Below, in pieces: positions 12,368-23,331 of a stretch of 64,000 nucleotides of DNA. The notes under the pieces are model-generated. The model did no database searches. It was given only the letters and a program-made list of their open reading frames with translations, and was not told the origin of the DNA. The stretch is from positions 380,001 to 444,000 of the forward strand of contig CAWZYM010000355.1 of the NCBI GenBank assembly GCA_963966185.1, given 5' to 3'. Position 1 is the stretch's first letter; every line of letters begins with the position of its first letter. This stretch comes from Rhabditoides inermis (lineage: Eukaryota > Nematoda > Chromadorea > Rhabditida > Rhabditidae). Made by a program: the position numbers and the translations under genes.

Positions 12368-14611
12368 TTAGAGATTAGTGGGGTCTTGTATTTTAAGTGA
12401 ACTGAAAATAGTGCCGTTTTTACTATGGAAATTTATATGATTATTTAAGCTCTTTCTGAATTGGTGTTTATCGGGAATATTTACAACGGTTTGAGGAAGC
12501 AAGTTCCAAGTGTTAACAACCGAATGAATTATAAAAGACTGTTGAATTGTGTTTTTGGCGTTACTGTAAAGTTTATACCCATTGGAACGGTTCCTAGATG
12601 ATCTTGACTTGGAATCAATGACGTCAAAAGGGTTTTCTGACTTGATATATCCATACATATAGCTATGTACTAGGGTAAGGTTGCTTTTCATTCTACGCAT
12701 ATATAGTGTTTCCAGTTGGAGAGACTCGAGACGGTTCGCGTAGCTCATTTTCGGAAATATTGCCTTTGTGAACTTTCGTTGTGTCTTTTCCAATGCATTC
12801 GTGAAAGTTTTGTTCATTAGACATAACACTTCACTGCCGTATTCGAGAATCGGTCTGATTTTGTATATGAAGAAATTTCTATATAAATCTTTCGAATAGG
12901 AGAAAGTCCGCGGAACAAGTATAGCAAGGGCAGATGCTTTTCGTACTTGTTTTGAAATATGACTATCGGGACTGAGGTCAAAATTGAGTTGAATACCTAG
13001 ATCGCGTATATTACGCACCGAACGTAAAGGTTGACCCTCACATGTGTATGAATACATAGGATTATTCTTGCCAAAATGCATACACTCACATTTAGAAACT
13101 GACAGTTTCATTTGTCTGTCAATGAAAAATTTAGCTATCCGACGAAGATCGGATATCAATTTTGACTCGAAACAGGGAGTACTCGATGACAGGTAGAGTT
13201 TTAGATCGTCTGCATAAATGTGAAATTTACTATGTTCGATAACGTCTCCGATATCGTTGACATACAACAAGAACATGAGAGGACCTACAACACTTCCTTG
13301 AGGTACTCCAGATAAAACATCTAACCAATCAGATAATTTGTTGGATATACGCACACATTGGGTCCAGTAGTTTTGTAGCCATGTAAGGAGATTGCCGCGG
13401 AATCCATACGCATCACAGATTTGTATTAATCGTCTGTGCGAAACAGTGTCAAAAGCCTTCGCAACATCAAGATATATACTATCGACTATCCGTTTTGCAC
13501 CCAATTCGCTACTAATAAATGAGACATACTCCACCATCTGTGAAATGGTAGAGCGTCCATCTAGGAACCCAAACTGCTGAGGTGCGACAAGATGATTAGA
13601 CCAAAGATGTGTACGCATCTCATAGACTAACATCCGCTCAAGCACTCTACAACTTGTACAAGTGAGCGAAATAGGGCGGTAGTTATTTACAATAGAAGGA
13701 TCATCTTTCTTATGGACCGGCACTACTATAGATTGTTTCCAAAGGTTCGGCATGTTGCCTGTGGTTAAAGATTCCTTGAAAATCATGGACAAAGGTTCAG
13801 CGAGTACAACAGCTAATGATTGCAGCACAATACTAGGTATATTGTCCGGTCCATATGAGAGTTTTCGTTTGAAGTGCTTCAAATATGTATAAACACGATC
13901 CGGATCCAGATTTATATTCATCAGGCTAACAGATGTCTTACTTTGCGCTGAGAATGGTTTATGGTCATCTCTTATAAATACATCAGAAAAATGTTTGTTA
14001 AACATCTGTGCTCTTTCGAAATCATCAGAGACAAGGTTTTTCCCATCAGAAAGGAACGGAATGTCTGCTTTGCCAACAGTGCGTTTCTTGATATAGTTCC
14101 AATATCCAGCTGGGGAGCTTTTTTTTCAAAATACTGCGTTCGCGTTCAATGAGATAGCTTTTCACGTCTTGCTTATAAAGTTTTGTCGCATTCTTATAGG
14201 TATATATATCATCTGGATCCTTGGTGTGTTTCTGTTTATCAAACAATTTTCTAATTTTCAATTTCTTAGATAACAGCCATGAGGGAAACTTTTTCGCGCT
14301 CTTGATTGTAAGAATTGGTACTCTTATGTTGATAGAGTCGTGTATGTAACAAGTAAGAACATTGTACTTTTGATGTATATCAGTACATTGTCCAAACTGT
14401 GAGACCCAATCAATAGCAGCGAGATCATGGCACATCGCGGCATAGTCTCCATTTCTGTAGTCAAAGTAGGTTTTCTCAACATTGTCACAAGATGGTGATA
14501 GTGGTATATTTAAGGAACACTCTACTGATACATGATCTGAAATTTGAATTCCAGGTTTTACGTTGAAAATCAAGGAACGGTCATTACAAAGTATCAAATC
14601 TAATATGTTAT
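12368..14611 (-). pseudogene. LINE 1 endonuclease end plus reverse transcriptase (frameshifted)
   Basis: The upstream frame (14,611 to about 14,130) is the end of an APE-type endonuclease (ISDHVSVECSL) and linker. The downstream frame (to 12,368) is a reverse transcriptase with GVPQGSVVGP and IYADDLKLYLS and a C-terminal domain. The two frames meet at a run of eight A (minus strand, about 14,122-14,129). Shifting frame there continues as SPAGYWNYIKK and on without a stop, so one homopolymer indel separates them. Motif style is CR1/Jockey-like; the clade is not fixed. Missing the endonuclease N-terminus, the copy should be inactive. Confidence 0.85.
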
Positions 14612-14882
14612 ATGGCGGGGTCAAATCGTCTTTGCGTTCCCCTCTCTGAGATCCCTGCTGAAAACCGTCCCGGGCTGAAGGTCTTCAGGAATTACGGGTC
14701 CCGCCTGTCTCGTGGTGCGTTTGGTTATTTTATTTATTCACATGCTTGGGGCGGTGTCCCTCTCCGTGAATCTCCCTTCACCACCGCGTCAGTTGCGGAT
14801 CCCTCCGGTCGCACCTACTTGGAGATTCTCAGTTTTGTAGAGAGGCCTTCCCGTCTATCCGTGCGAACGTTTGCGAAGGATA
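14612..14882 (+). pseudogene. Copy-A remnant of a two-exon gene segment (MAGSNRL...)
   Basis: Matches the copy-B exon at 44,047-44,267 but, where B has a proper AA|GTGAGT donor and a long intron, A reads 'attctcagttttgtagagagg': the intron is reduced to about 9 bases. About 110 bases of the second exon are also deleted before the hexamer array. Immediately upstream is the LINE insertion. This copy is very probably non-functional. Confidence 0.7.
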
Positions 14883-14884
14883 AC

Positions 14885-16222
14885 TACCCTCTCCCTCTCC
14901 CTCTCCCTCTCCCTCTCCCTCTCCCTCTCCCTCTCCCTCTCCCTCTCCCTCTCCCTCTCCCTCTCCCTCTCCTCTCCCTCTCCCTCTCCCTCTCCCTCTC
15001 CCTCTCCCTCTCCCTCTCCCCTCCCCTCCCTCTCCCTCTCCCTCTCCCTCTCCCTCTCCCTCTCCCTCTCCCTCCTCCCTCCTCCCTCTCCCTCTCCCTC
15101 TCCCCTCTCCCTCTCCCTCTCCCTCTCCCTCCCTCTCCCTCTCCCTCTCCCTCTCCCTCTCCCTCTCCCTCTCCCTCTCCCTCTCCCTCTCCCTCTCCCT
15201 CTCCCTCTCCCTCTCCCTCTCCCTCTCCTCTCCCTCTCCCTCTCCCTCCCTCTCCCTCTCCCTCTCCCTCTCCCTCTCCCTCTCCCTCTCCCTCTCCCTC
15301 TCCCTCTCCCTCTCCCTCTCCCTCTCCCTCTCCCTCTCCCTCTCCCTCTCCCTCTCCCTCTCCCTCTCCCTCTCCCTCTCCCTCTCCCTCTCCCTCTCCC
15401 TCTCCCTCTCCCTCTCCCTCTCCCTCTCCCTCTCCCTCTCCCTCTCCCTCTCCCTCTCCCTCTCCCTCTCCCTCTCCCTCTCCCTCTCCCTCTCCCTCTC
15501 CCTCTCCCTCTCCCTCTCCCTCTCCCTCTCCCTCTCCCTCTCCCTCTCCCTCTCCCTCTCCCTCTCCCTCTCCCTCTCCCTCTCCCTCTCCCTCTCCCTC
15601 TCCCTCTCCCTCTCCCTCTCCCTCTCCCTCTCCCTCTCCCTCTCCCTCTCCCTCTCCCTCTCCCTCTCCCTCTCCCTCTCCCTCTCCCTCTCCCTCTCCC
15701 TCTCCCTCTCCCTCTCCCTCTCCCTCTCCCTCTCCCTCTCCCTCTCCCTCTCCCTCTCCCTCTCCCTCTCCCTCTCCCTCTCCCTCTCCCTCTCCCTCTC
15801 CCTCTCCCTCTCCTCTCCCTCTCCCTCTCCCTCTCCCTCTCCCTCTCCCTCTCCCTCTCCCTCTCCCTCTCCCTCTCCCTCTCCCTCTCCCTCTCCCTCT
15901 CCCTCTCCCTCTCCCTCTCCCTCTCCCTCTCTCCCTCTCCCTCTCCCTCTCCCTCTCCCTCTCCCTCTCCCTCTCCCTCTCCCTCTCCCTCTCCCTCTCC
16001 CTCTCCCTCTCCCTCTCCCTCTCCCTCTCCCTCTCCCTCTCCCTCTCCCTCTCCCTCTCCCTCTCCCTCTCCCTCTCCCTCTCCCTCTCCCTCTCCCTCT
16101 CCCTCTCCCTCTCCCTCTCCCTCTCCCTCTCCCTCTCCCTCTCCCTCTCCCTCTCCCTCTCCCTCTCCCTCTCCCTCTCCTCTCCCTCTCCCTCTCCCTC
16201 TCCCTCTCCCTCTCCCTCTCCC
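14885..16222. repeat. (CTCCCT)n hexanucleotide array, copy A
   Basis: About 1.34 kb of a CTCCCT unit, very uniform in 15.1-16.2 kb, with single-unit slips (ctccctctcctctcc, ccctcctccct) mostly in the first 350 bases. All six frames are open, giving the large Ser-Pro, Leu-Pro, Gly-Arg and Glu-Arg ORFs; none should be taken as protein. Confidence 0.97.
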
Positions 16223-17310
16223 TTCGTTTGTTTGATAAGACAAACAATATTAGACGATTGTATGTCATTGGATTTGTGGCGGTGTATGAAAAATCACACC
16301 TATAACGGAAAGATTGAGATAATGGTACTTGAGACAAATGCACCCAATTCAAGAACGCCCAAAAGCGATGGACGTCTCTCCGCTCTCTCTTCCTATCCCT
16401 CTCCCTCTCCCTCCTTTTCTCTCTCTAGCTCTCCCTCCGACTCTCTCTCTCTCTCTATCTATCTCTCTTTCCGTCTCTTTCTCTTCATGGGAGCTTATGA
16501 CGGTGTCCATGCTTCTATGACTCTTGTATTGCAGCGACTGATAAAAAGGACAAAACAAACTGATACAACGTATGTGTTATCAGCAAAGCTTGCTGGACTC
16601 ATAAAAAGCGGTGCAGACGCGGCGTACCGATCGTAAATGACTCGGGTGGACTTGTGGGGACTTTTGGGACGTACAGCTTCACCTGGCGGCTCGATGTTCA
16701 TTCTCCCCCTCTAGACCTCAAACCTCAAATAGAGCGTAGATCGAGCGGGCAATTGTCTTCGATCGTGTTCACACTTCAAAGTATCACTTCAACTTACTTC
16801 AAATTACTTGAAAATATGCACTACAAACACTGCAAACACATCAAAAAGATGACAGAAATATGAGAAACGGCGGGAGCGGCACTCGAGTTTCGTTCGGCGC
16901 ACAGACGAGGAGTTCCCCCTCACAATGAAACACCCCGAACACGGTGCAAAAAGGAAACGGCGATTTTCCTTGCGCAGTCGCTATGAGGAGGCCGGGTGGA
17001 CAGGACACTCGCAATACGCACACACACACACACACGTTCGCATCATATTCACATGGCTGGCCGGAACTTTCGGTTTGCTGAATAACGTTTTGTCACAATT
17101 TGTGCGCAAGCATGCTACATAGGGTGTGGCACATATTTTATGGGATTTGCATCATGTCTCATGGCTAGAGCATCGATCACTGATCCCTTCAGTACAATCC
17201 AAATTGCGCTGCTTGCGCGCGGCCGGTGCAAAGACAGCCATGACGCGCGAATGGTGCGGGGATATTTGAACTGGAGAAATGGTGGGAACTTTAGGACACG
17301 AAAACGCCTC
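16223..17310. repeat. Dispersed repeat flanking the hexamer array
   Basis: Segments recur elsewhere: 'caaacaatattagacgattg' and 'caagaacgcccaaaagcgat' appear inverted at 37.43-37.80 kb, and the 17.14-17.29 kb part ('gcgctgcttgcgcgcggccg') appears at 21.76-21.96 kb and inverted at 37.55-37.75 kb. It reads as a composite mobile element with a simple-repeat core. No transposase ORF is seen. Confidence 0.55.
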
Positions 17311-17755
17311 CGCACCTGCGCGCCGATCGCGTCGCGTTACGCGGACGATTCGCCGTGAAGCAATAATCATTTATATACGTAATCACGATTCATAATCAAT
17401 ACGCAATCATCATAACATAATCAATAATCAATCAATGAATTTAGCTGACAAACGGGGAGCGTGTCTCATCGAACAGTCTGCACGCGGGAGTGTTCTCGAG
17501 GCAGCGAGACGGAATCGTCGAAAACACGCAAACATTCATCAAACACTACCCGAGCACATTAGTGGGATAGGGAGTACTGTAAGGTGTGGGGGTTATTCTG
17601 ACTAAACAGATTGTGCACGAATATATGTGAAAGGGTGGGTGGCCGTCGAAAGTGGACGACTATGTAGTAATCAGATGAGGTGGTCACAAGTGACCGTCTC
17701 GGCGACCACCACGTCTACCAAAAGGACCACCAGGTCTCACAAGTGGACCACCGTC
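17311..17755. other. Non-coding stretch downstream of the bZIP gene
   Basis: AT-rich sequence with 'aatcaataatcaatcaatg' repeats, presumably the 3' region of the minus-strand bZIP gene. A poly-A site could not be fixed, and no gene is seen. Confidence 0.4.
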
Positions 17756-18324
17756 TCAGCGGTGGATTTGCTGTTGCAGCACCGCCACTTGCGCCTTGAG
17801 CGAGGCCACTTCCGCCGTGAGCGAGTCGATTTGGCGGTCGTGAGATGTCAGCGACGACCGTACCTGATCCTTTTCCTCCTCCTGCAAGACAACGCATTTA
17901 AAGAGTACGATCTGTTCTTCGCAAGGTAAACGAGATTCATCAAAAACGTGGTGTGGCAATCAATAAGTTAAGAGCGACCAGGCAGACCTTACAAAGAATG
18001 GGAAGACGACTTCACGGAGGCAATGAAACTTCCGAAGAAGAAATGGCGACATATTGTCACTGAAGACCGCCGACTATGGACTGATCTATTCTCCCAGCGC
18101 TAGTCGAATGCTATATGTACATGAAAATGCGATTCTGGATAAATATTTGATTTGATTGATTTGCTTTGAAACAGCGAAGATGAACATCTCTCTTTTTCTT
18201 TTCTCCCTTGATCCAACTTGTCATTCATGATCCAATTTCTTCTCTTCCTTGCATCCTCGCTTCAAATAGTCTCTACATGAGCGAGATGGGCTTCATACAA
18301 AGGAAGATGGAGCGACGGTGAAAG

Positions 18325-18377
<53 letters not shown>

Positions 18378-18901
18378 AAGAGTGAGAGAGGAGAGAGAGA
18401 GAGGAGAGAGAGGGAAGAGAAAGGAGAGAGAAAGAGAGAGAGGAGAGAGAGGGAAGAGAAAGGAGAGAGAGAGAGAGAGAGAGACAAGCGACTCACTTCC
18501 TTCTTTTTCTTCTTGTCGCGGCAACGTGCCGATGCCTCGTTGTTTCGCTGGCGGGTATTCTTGTATTTCGGAGTGTTTTTCTCCTGCAATACAGTACATT
18601 TATTCGTCAAAAGAATAAAGGCATTAAAGACTAGCTCGCCTGCCCGCTCTTCCGTCATTTTCCGCCGACTTAGAGGTGAAATGGAACTAAGAGATGCATG
18701 CATACTGAACTACTACTAGCCTAGCGAACCTATGTACTGACCTAGCGGACCTACTGACCTAGCGGACCTACTGTCCTAGCGGACATACTGAGCTAGCGGA
18801 CCTACTGACCTAGCGGACCTACATACTCACCGCTCGCGACGCCTTCCTATAGCCGCGACGCTTGCGCGGCTGCTCCGGAGCGGGGGCTAAACAAGTGGTT
18901 C

Positions 18902-18934
<33 letters not shown>

Positions 18935-21172
18935 GCTCTCTTTCCATGAAGAGAGACGCGGAGAGAGTAGTATAAAAGAGAGTGATCCAGACGGAGTGTG
19001 CTCGGCGCACGGCCGAACTCACTGCTTCTGAACTGCTGACTGACTGCCTACACGTTGTGTTGCACAACACTGCACAAGATGTGATATGTCACGGATGGCA
19101 TATAGGATGGCCAATCCGAATACACGGCCCGGATAGTTGCACAGCGCGCCCACAGAGAGGGCGGCGCGCGCGCAGGCTGCGTCGCGAATGGGCGCGTAGC
19201 GATCTCTTGCTGGTAATGCGCTAAGGGGGCACGCGTCGCGTGCTTCGCGAGAGCGTTCTGCGGGCGCGCCGCTGTCGACTGTGCAACTATACGGGCCGTG
19301 GATGATATCGATATGTGCCAGCAGCCACACTCACCATCGCGCCCTCGCGACTCGACCATGACAGCAGCCGGCACCTGCTAATCTCAAGGTGAAATTAAAA
19401 CAATTATTACACCAATGCTTCACACATGAAAATGCCTGTGAACAATGACAATCGAGGGACTGCAGTAGAGTACTAGAATGTGTCATGTTTGTTCTCACAG
19501 TCGGCTATAATTCGAGACGTTGTCTTGTTTGATGTTCGATCCTACCATCCCCGTTGTGCTTAGCCCTAGTGGCACACCGTATGCACTTGTTGTATAGTCA
19601 GGATATAGCTGGATAAATGATTGATTGATTGATTTTGTCTTGTTTGCGGCGGACAAGAAGAATTTGTGAGAACAATTTGGAATTGCAGTAGACGCGTCAA
19701 TCTTCATGAGTGATGAGAAAAGTTTTTTCCAATAATAACAACAAAAAAAACCTGATGCTCGGGCCGCGCCGACGCCACTGTAAACTGCACCAGCAGATCC
19801 TTCTCATTGTCGTAGCTTTCCTCCTCCTCCCTCTCCCCCTCCACCTCCTCCTCCTCCTCCTCCCTCTCCTCCTCCTCTTCCTCCTCCACCTCCTCCACGC
19901 GCATCTCCGGAACGGACTGGTTGTAGGGGTCACACACGAGTGCGCCCCACTCGCCTGAATCACATCTCCTATGCAATGCATGATAGTCGCTCTCACCGGG
20001 AGGATATTGCGACGTATAGTGAACTTCTGGCGGGACAGCCTCAACAAGCTTCTTGTTCTCTCTCTCTCTTGCAGAAAGTTACAGTACAAATCGTTACCTT
20101 TTGTGAAGGTTTGAAAAAAGAGAATAGAAAACACTCCTATAGCATTAAAGGATGTATCCGGACAGTGTAATCTTGCATGACCTTGAGGTTGGGGTCGCTT
20201 TTGTAATCGTCAACGAAACCATCTTTTGAAATGATATAAACATGACAAAAAATGTTTGTATTTTTTAAATAATTTTTCTCTGCGCAAACAGAACTACAGA
20301 ACTTCAAAACTCGTCTTCATTGAAGAGAACGAAACCGACTCAATCCTGAAGATCTGGGAATAATACATTGTCTGGATAAATCCTTTAAAGGTAGTGTACC
20401 CTCTGAATCCAATATTAAAAAGTATCACGAATGTATTATCAATGTCTTTTAGAGGTATTTTTATGTCGTTTATGGTTGTTTGTGATAAAAAAAATAATGA
20501 AATTAAAAATTATCAAACATTTATTTTAATCCAACATGATACGCATATTGGCGCAACGTTATGAGTTATGATTTTTAACATCATTCAACATAACACTGCG
20601 TTTAGCATATAATTTCCCATCAGCTGTTTTCGCCAGTTTAGTAAAAGAAACACATAATAGAAATGTTATCTAAAATAAGAATAACATAAGAAACAATATA
20701 AACACATGCAAATAAATTGTCTTGAATGAAACAGCCGATAGTGTGGTCAAATTGTGTAACTTCGTGCAAGTTGTGCACACACCCCCGAGCTGATTAAAAG
20801 TTATTAGTTTCCACGATTTCTCACTCCAATATTCAAATGATTTTTTAAAACTAAATTGTTTCAGAATATATATTTGCATCATCATAATATACTCATTGAG
20901 TCGTAAACAATGACATGTTGTATCTACACATACACCCAGATTCAGAGGGTACACTACCTTTAATGAGCTCTCATAGTATCACTCACCTGGTACGCTCCAT
21001 TGACATACGCGTCGGGGGTATGCGCGTACTCGTCGGAGGGCGCATGATGCGCGTACTCGTCGGAAGGCGCGCGATACGCGTACGCGTCCGGATCCGCTAG
21101 GCACTGAAAAGCATTGTTTATGTCAGTACCCTTGAGCAAGGCGCAGTCATCAAGTTTTTGTTTCTCTTTCAT
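17756..21172 (-). CDS. bZIP transcription factor 1, copy A (7 exons, 254 aa)
   Basis: Exons on the minus strand: 21172-20987, 20063-19997, 19954-19752, 19374-19335, 18886-18831, 18583-18497 and 17881-17756, all phases consistent, 765 coding bases including TGA. It starts MKEKQKLDDCALLKGTDINN. Exon 1 has a repeated APSDEYAH unit. Exon 3 has a long Glu/Arg acidic stretch, then KDLLVQFTVASARPEHQ. Exon 5 is basic (QPRKRRGYRK). Exon 6 carries the bZIP basic region (RQRNNEASARCRDKKKKK). Exon 7 is a leucine zipper with Leu every seven residues (SLTAEVASLKAQVAVL). It should act in the nucleus as a dimeric DNA-binding protein; partners and targets are unknown. Introns 2 (42 bases) and others have typical nematode sizes. 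Copy B has the same structure. Confidence 0.85.
18060..18165 (+). repeat. Retroposon 3'-end fragment with TTGATT tail
   Basis: 'ttctcccagcgctag' and 'gcgattctggataaatattt' resemble the element ends at 4.45 and 19.56 kb, followed by a GATTTGATTG tail. Its position is inside the bZIP 1 last intron, between exons 6 and 7. Confidence 0.5.
18718..18815. repeat. Short tandem repeat, ~20-bp unit
   Basis: About five copies of 'cctagcggacctactga' with small variations, in a bZIP 1 intron; also present at 51,960-52,060. Confidence 0.9.
19110..19310. repeat. GC-rich inverted repeat (~200 bp)
   Basis: 'cacggcccggatagttgcac' near 19,122 pairs with 'gtgcaactatacgggccgtg' near 19,280, and 'gcgcgcc' blocks inside also pair. 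Possibly a small foldback element in the bZIP 1 intron between the VPAAV and APAPEQ exons. Confidence 0.55.
19555..19636 (+). repeat. SINE-like 3' end with (ATTG)n tail
   Basis: Matches 4440-4546 ('accgtatgcacttgttgtat', 'agtcaggatatagc', then gattgattgatt). It lies in a bZIP 1 intron and is present in both duplication copies, so it predates the duplication. Confidence 0.6.
20399..20959. mobile_element. piggyBac-type MITE (561 bp), copy A only
   Basis: Terminal inverted repeats AGGTAGTGTACCCTCTGAAT / reverse, flanked by TTAA on both sides (20395-20398 and 20960-20963). Copy B has a single TTAA at the matching place (53,632-53,635), i.e. the empty site. AT-rich interior without an ORF, so non-autonomous. 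A TTAA target with precise duplication is the hallmark of piggyBac. It sits in intron 1 of bZIP 1. Confidence 0.9.
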
Positions 21173-21754
21173 TTCATCTTTTTACACACTTTGTCACACA
21201 ATCGTAGATGATATTGACAGCCGGGGTCAGTTGGCGAAATTCAGTCGCGAGCCAGAGAGGGTCTCCACACGACTAGAAGGTAGATCGAATGCGACTATAG
21301 GGTAGATCGATTGTATACAGTGACCCCCGGCGAACTATCTCTCTGAATAATATTATAGCTGACCGTGTGTTGAGAGTACTGGTTCGAATCCATATTTTTC
21401 GAATCCGTATTAGCTGCTCTTCTGAAATACACCTGCTCAAATATAATGACATGCAAACAAGAAACGTTTTAAAGGCACAGTGGCGACTTATTTTTGACTC
21501 GGAGTATTAGTAAAATTGTATTAACCTATCACAGTTTTGCGAAAGAACGACGATTCTGCGTTACTTTCGAACTTTCGAAATTCGCCACAGCGCCCTTATA
21601 ACAATCACGGCGCCAAAATCGAAATAACTTCCGGACTTCAACAGAGGTTGCGAAATTGGCTTATTTACTGGTTGCGGGAGGGGGAGTGATAACGGTCGAT
21701 TACCGGCAGAGTGAATGCGTAATTAAAATCCTCTCCATTCCTCCAGGAGCACAA

Positions 21755-21965
21755 ATTGTGCGCAAGCATGTTACAACGGCTGTGGCACATTCTTTATGGG
21801 CATTGCATGTTGTTTAATGACCAGAGTATCGATCACTGTGCGCTTCAGTACATTCCAGATTGCGCTGCTTGCGCGCGACCGGTGCAAAGACAGCCATGAC
21901 ACGCGAGTGGTGCGGAGATATTTGAACTGGAGAATTGGCGGGAACTTTGTAAAAAGTTATACGGG
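21755..21965 (+). repeat. Dispersed repeat copy (related to 17.1-17.3 kb)
   Basis: 'cacaaattgtgcgcaagcat' through 'tttgaactggagaattggcg' matches the segment at 17,100-17,290 at moderate identity, and the inverted copy at 37.55-37.75 kb. The ORF crossing it (MGIACCLMTRVS...) has no coding support. Confidence 0.6.
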
Positions 21966-22194
21966 TTACTTAACAACTCGTGCAAAAGCAATGAACACGT
22001 GCAAACAAAACATGACAAATTATGGAAAAAAATGCAACAAAATGAATCTCAAATGGGGCGGCCATCACAATTCATCACAAAATAGTGAACAACGGACTGC
22101 TAGAGTAGATCAACCGGCCAAAATGCGAGCGATTGTGCAATGGGTTGTCTCGTTGTCTGGTCCCTCCCTTTGTTTATGAATGAAGTGACTCTCT

Positions 22195-22405
22195 CTCTCT
22201 CTCTCTCTCTCTCGCTCTGTTAGTCACCGAGTCGTGGGTGGGCTCACATGCTCAGCTAGAGAGAAGAGGAGCGAGAGAGAGGGAGGGAGAGAGTGAGAGA
22301 GAGCGAGAGAGCGTGAGTGAGAGAGAGAGGAAGGGAGAGAGAGAGGAAGGGAGAGAGAGAGAGGAAGGGAGAGAGAGAGAGAGAGGGAGAGAGAGAGAGA
22401 GAGAT
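22195..22405. repeat. (CT)n then (GA)n tracts
   Basis: CT run at about 22,190-22,214, a 45-base spacer ('gttagtcaccgagtcgtggg'), then GA-rich sequence to 22,404. The two could pair as a loose hairpin. Copy B has the same arrangement with different lengths. Confidence 0.9.
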
Positions 22406-22632
22406 CTATTAATAGCTATGTAGAATAGAATGAGTATCACAACTGTGGTTGATGAAAGTAGCTGGAATGGACAGCGACACACCACTCGAGCCGCCAAACA
22501 CGCGACAGTTGTGGACTGGTTGCGTGAGAAAATCCGAGAGGGAAAACAAACACGCGGCACTCGACCATTCATCCAAACTACATACACTACATTGCAAAAC
22601 TTTATCGTAAACATGCATTAAATGAAGAGTAT

Positions 22633-23158
22633 TTACAATACAACACAATACAATATGATTATTATAGCGCAGTTCTCTGGATTGGAGTGGTTCTTTCTTG
22701 ATGCACTTGAATTGTTCAGTTGGATGCTGAGTAGCAGCGAGGCGTTCTCGTCTCGCAGTGTCTGGTTCTCTCGCTGCAGTCTCTCGTTCGCATCGCGCAG
22801 TGCTTGGATCTGCTCTGCGGTCGCTGCCCGCTCCTCTCGTTCACGCTCCGCCTTCCGAGCTCGCGCCCTGGAAAGAGGACTCGTTTGCTCAAACGAGGAG
22901 AAATGACCCCATGACAGCCGGCCCTGGTGTGAATCGTGAGCGTAGCAGAAAACTCACCTTTGGCACCTTTGGCTAGCGACGTTGTTGAGATTGCGCCGCA
23001 CGTGGTAGGATCGCAGCGAGAGTTCATCATCCTATTAAAAATTTAAATTTTAATTTAAGTTTGCGACAAAGAAATATACATTCATTTAGAGAGAAAAAAT
23101 CGCTTACGTGGTTGATGAAACGATACGACCGCTTTCGTGGTGGCAGAGAAGAATAGAA
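22633..23158 (-). CDS. bZIP protein 2, 3' exons, copy A
   Basis: Three minus-strand exons join in frame: 23158-23108 (FYSSLPPRKRSYRFINH), 23031-22958 and 22867-22633. Exon 2 ends with a basic region (RRNLNNVASQRCQR). Exon 3 continues ARARKAERERE and then a leucine zipper (LRDANERLQRENQTLRDENA) with Leu spaced by seven, ending at TAA. Spacing from the basic-region Asn to the zipper Leu residues fits the bZIP rule in this copy, but the usual Arg eight residues after that Asn is Gln. The tail ends with a run of Ile/Leu. The 5' end is not found: no ATG in the first exon listed. Both bZIP genes here lie on the same strand about 1.5 kb apart. Copy B differs in the basic region and in the first exon. 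Confidence 0.75.
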
Positions 23159-23280
23159 CTGACTTATAAAGCGAGAAGAGACAAGTGATCGAATTGAATC
23201 ATTCCTGTCTGTTTACATACTTTCGCGCTAAGCACTATTGCAAAATCGCGATTGGAAAATCGCGGACTGATGAGATAAGA

Positions 23281-23331
23281 CTACGAGAGAGAGACAGAGA
23301 GACAGAGAGACAGAGAGAGAGAGAGAGAGAG
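23281..23331. repeat. GAGACA/GA microsatellite
   Basis: 'gagagagacagagagacaga' run. In copy B it has grown to about 175 bases (55,953-56,128). Confidence 0.9.

Larger units (their letters stand above)
12026..14611 (-). mobile_element. 5'-truncated non-LTR retrotransposon (LINE 1), absent from copy B
   Basis: Copy B reads straight through at 44,046 ('cggattatggcggggtc'), whereas copy A has about 2.6 kb inserted at 'ggattat'. The insert ends in (TA)n on its 3' side. The 5' side begins inside the endonuclease domain, so the copy is 5'-truncated, as usual for LINE insertion. Any target-site duplication is hidden by the TA run (at most TTAT). Confidence 0.9.

Noticed and set aside
14829..16636. 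Very long ORFs (up to 674 codons) of Ser-Pro, Leu-Pro, Gly-Arg or Glu-Arg repeats on both strands; likewise at 47,483-49,312.
   Set aside because: They are translations of the (CTCCCT)n array, which is open in every frame; no start, splice or composition argument supports protein.
21120..21160. Shared 'cagtacccttgagcaaggc' between bZIP 1 exon 1 and 4,214 as evidence that the exon is SINE-derived.
   Set aside because: A single 19-base match; too short to decide, though exonisation of a retroposon remains possible.
21790..22179. 127-codon ORF MGIACCLMTRVS... (also at 54,442).
   Set aside because: Runs through a dispersed repeat that is non-coding in its other copies.
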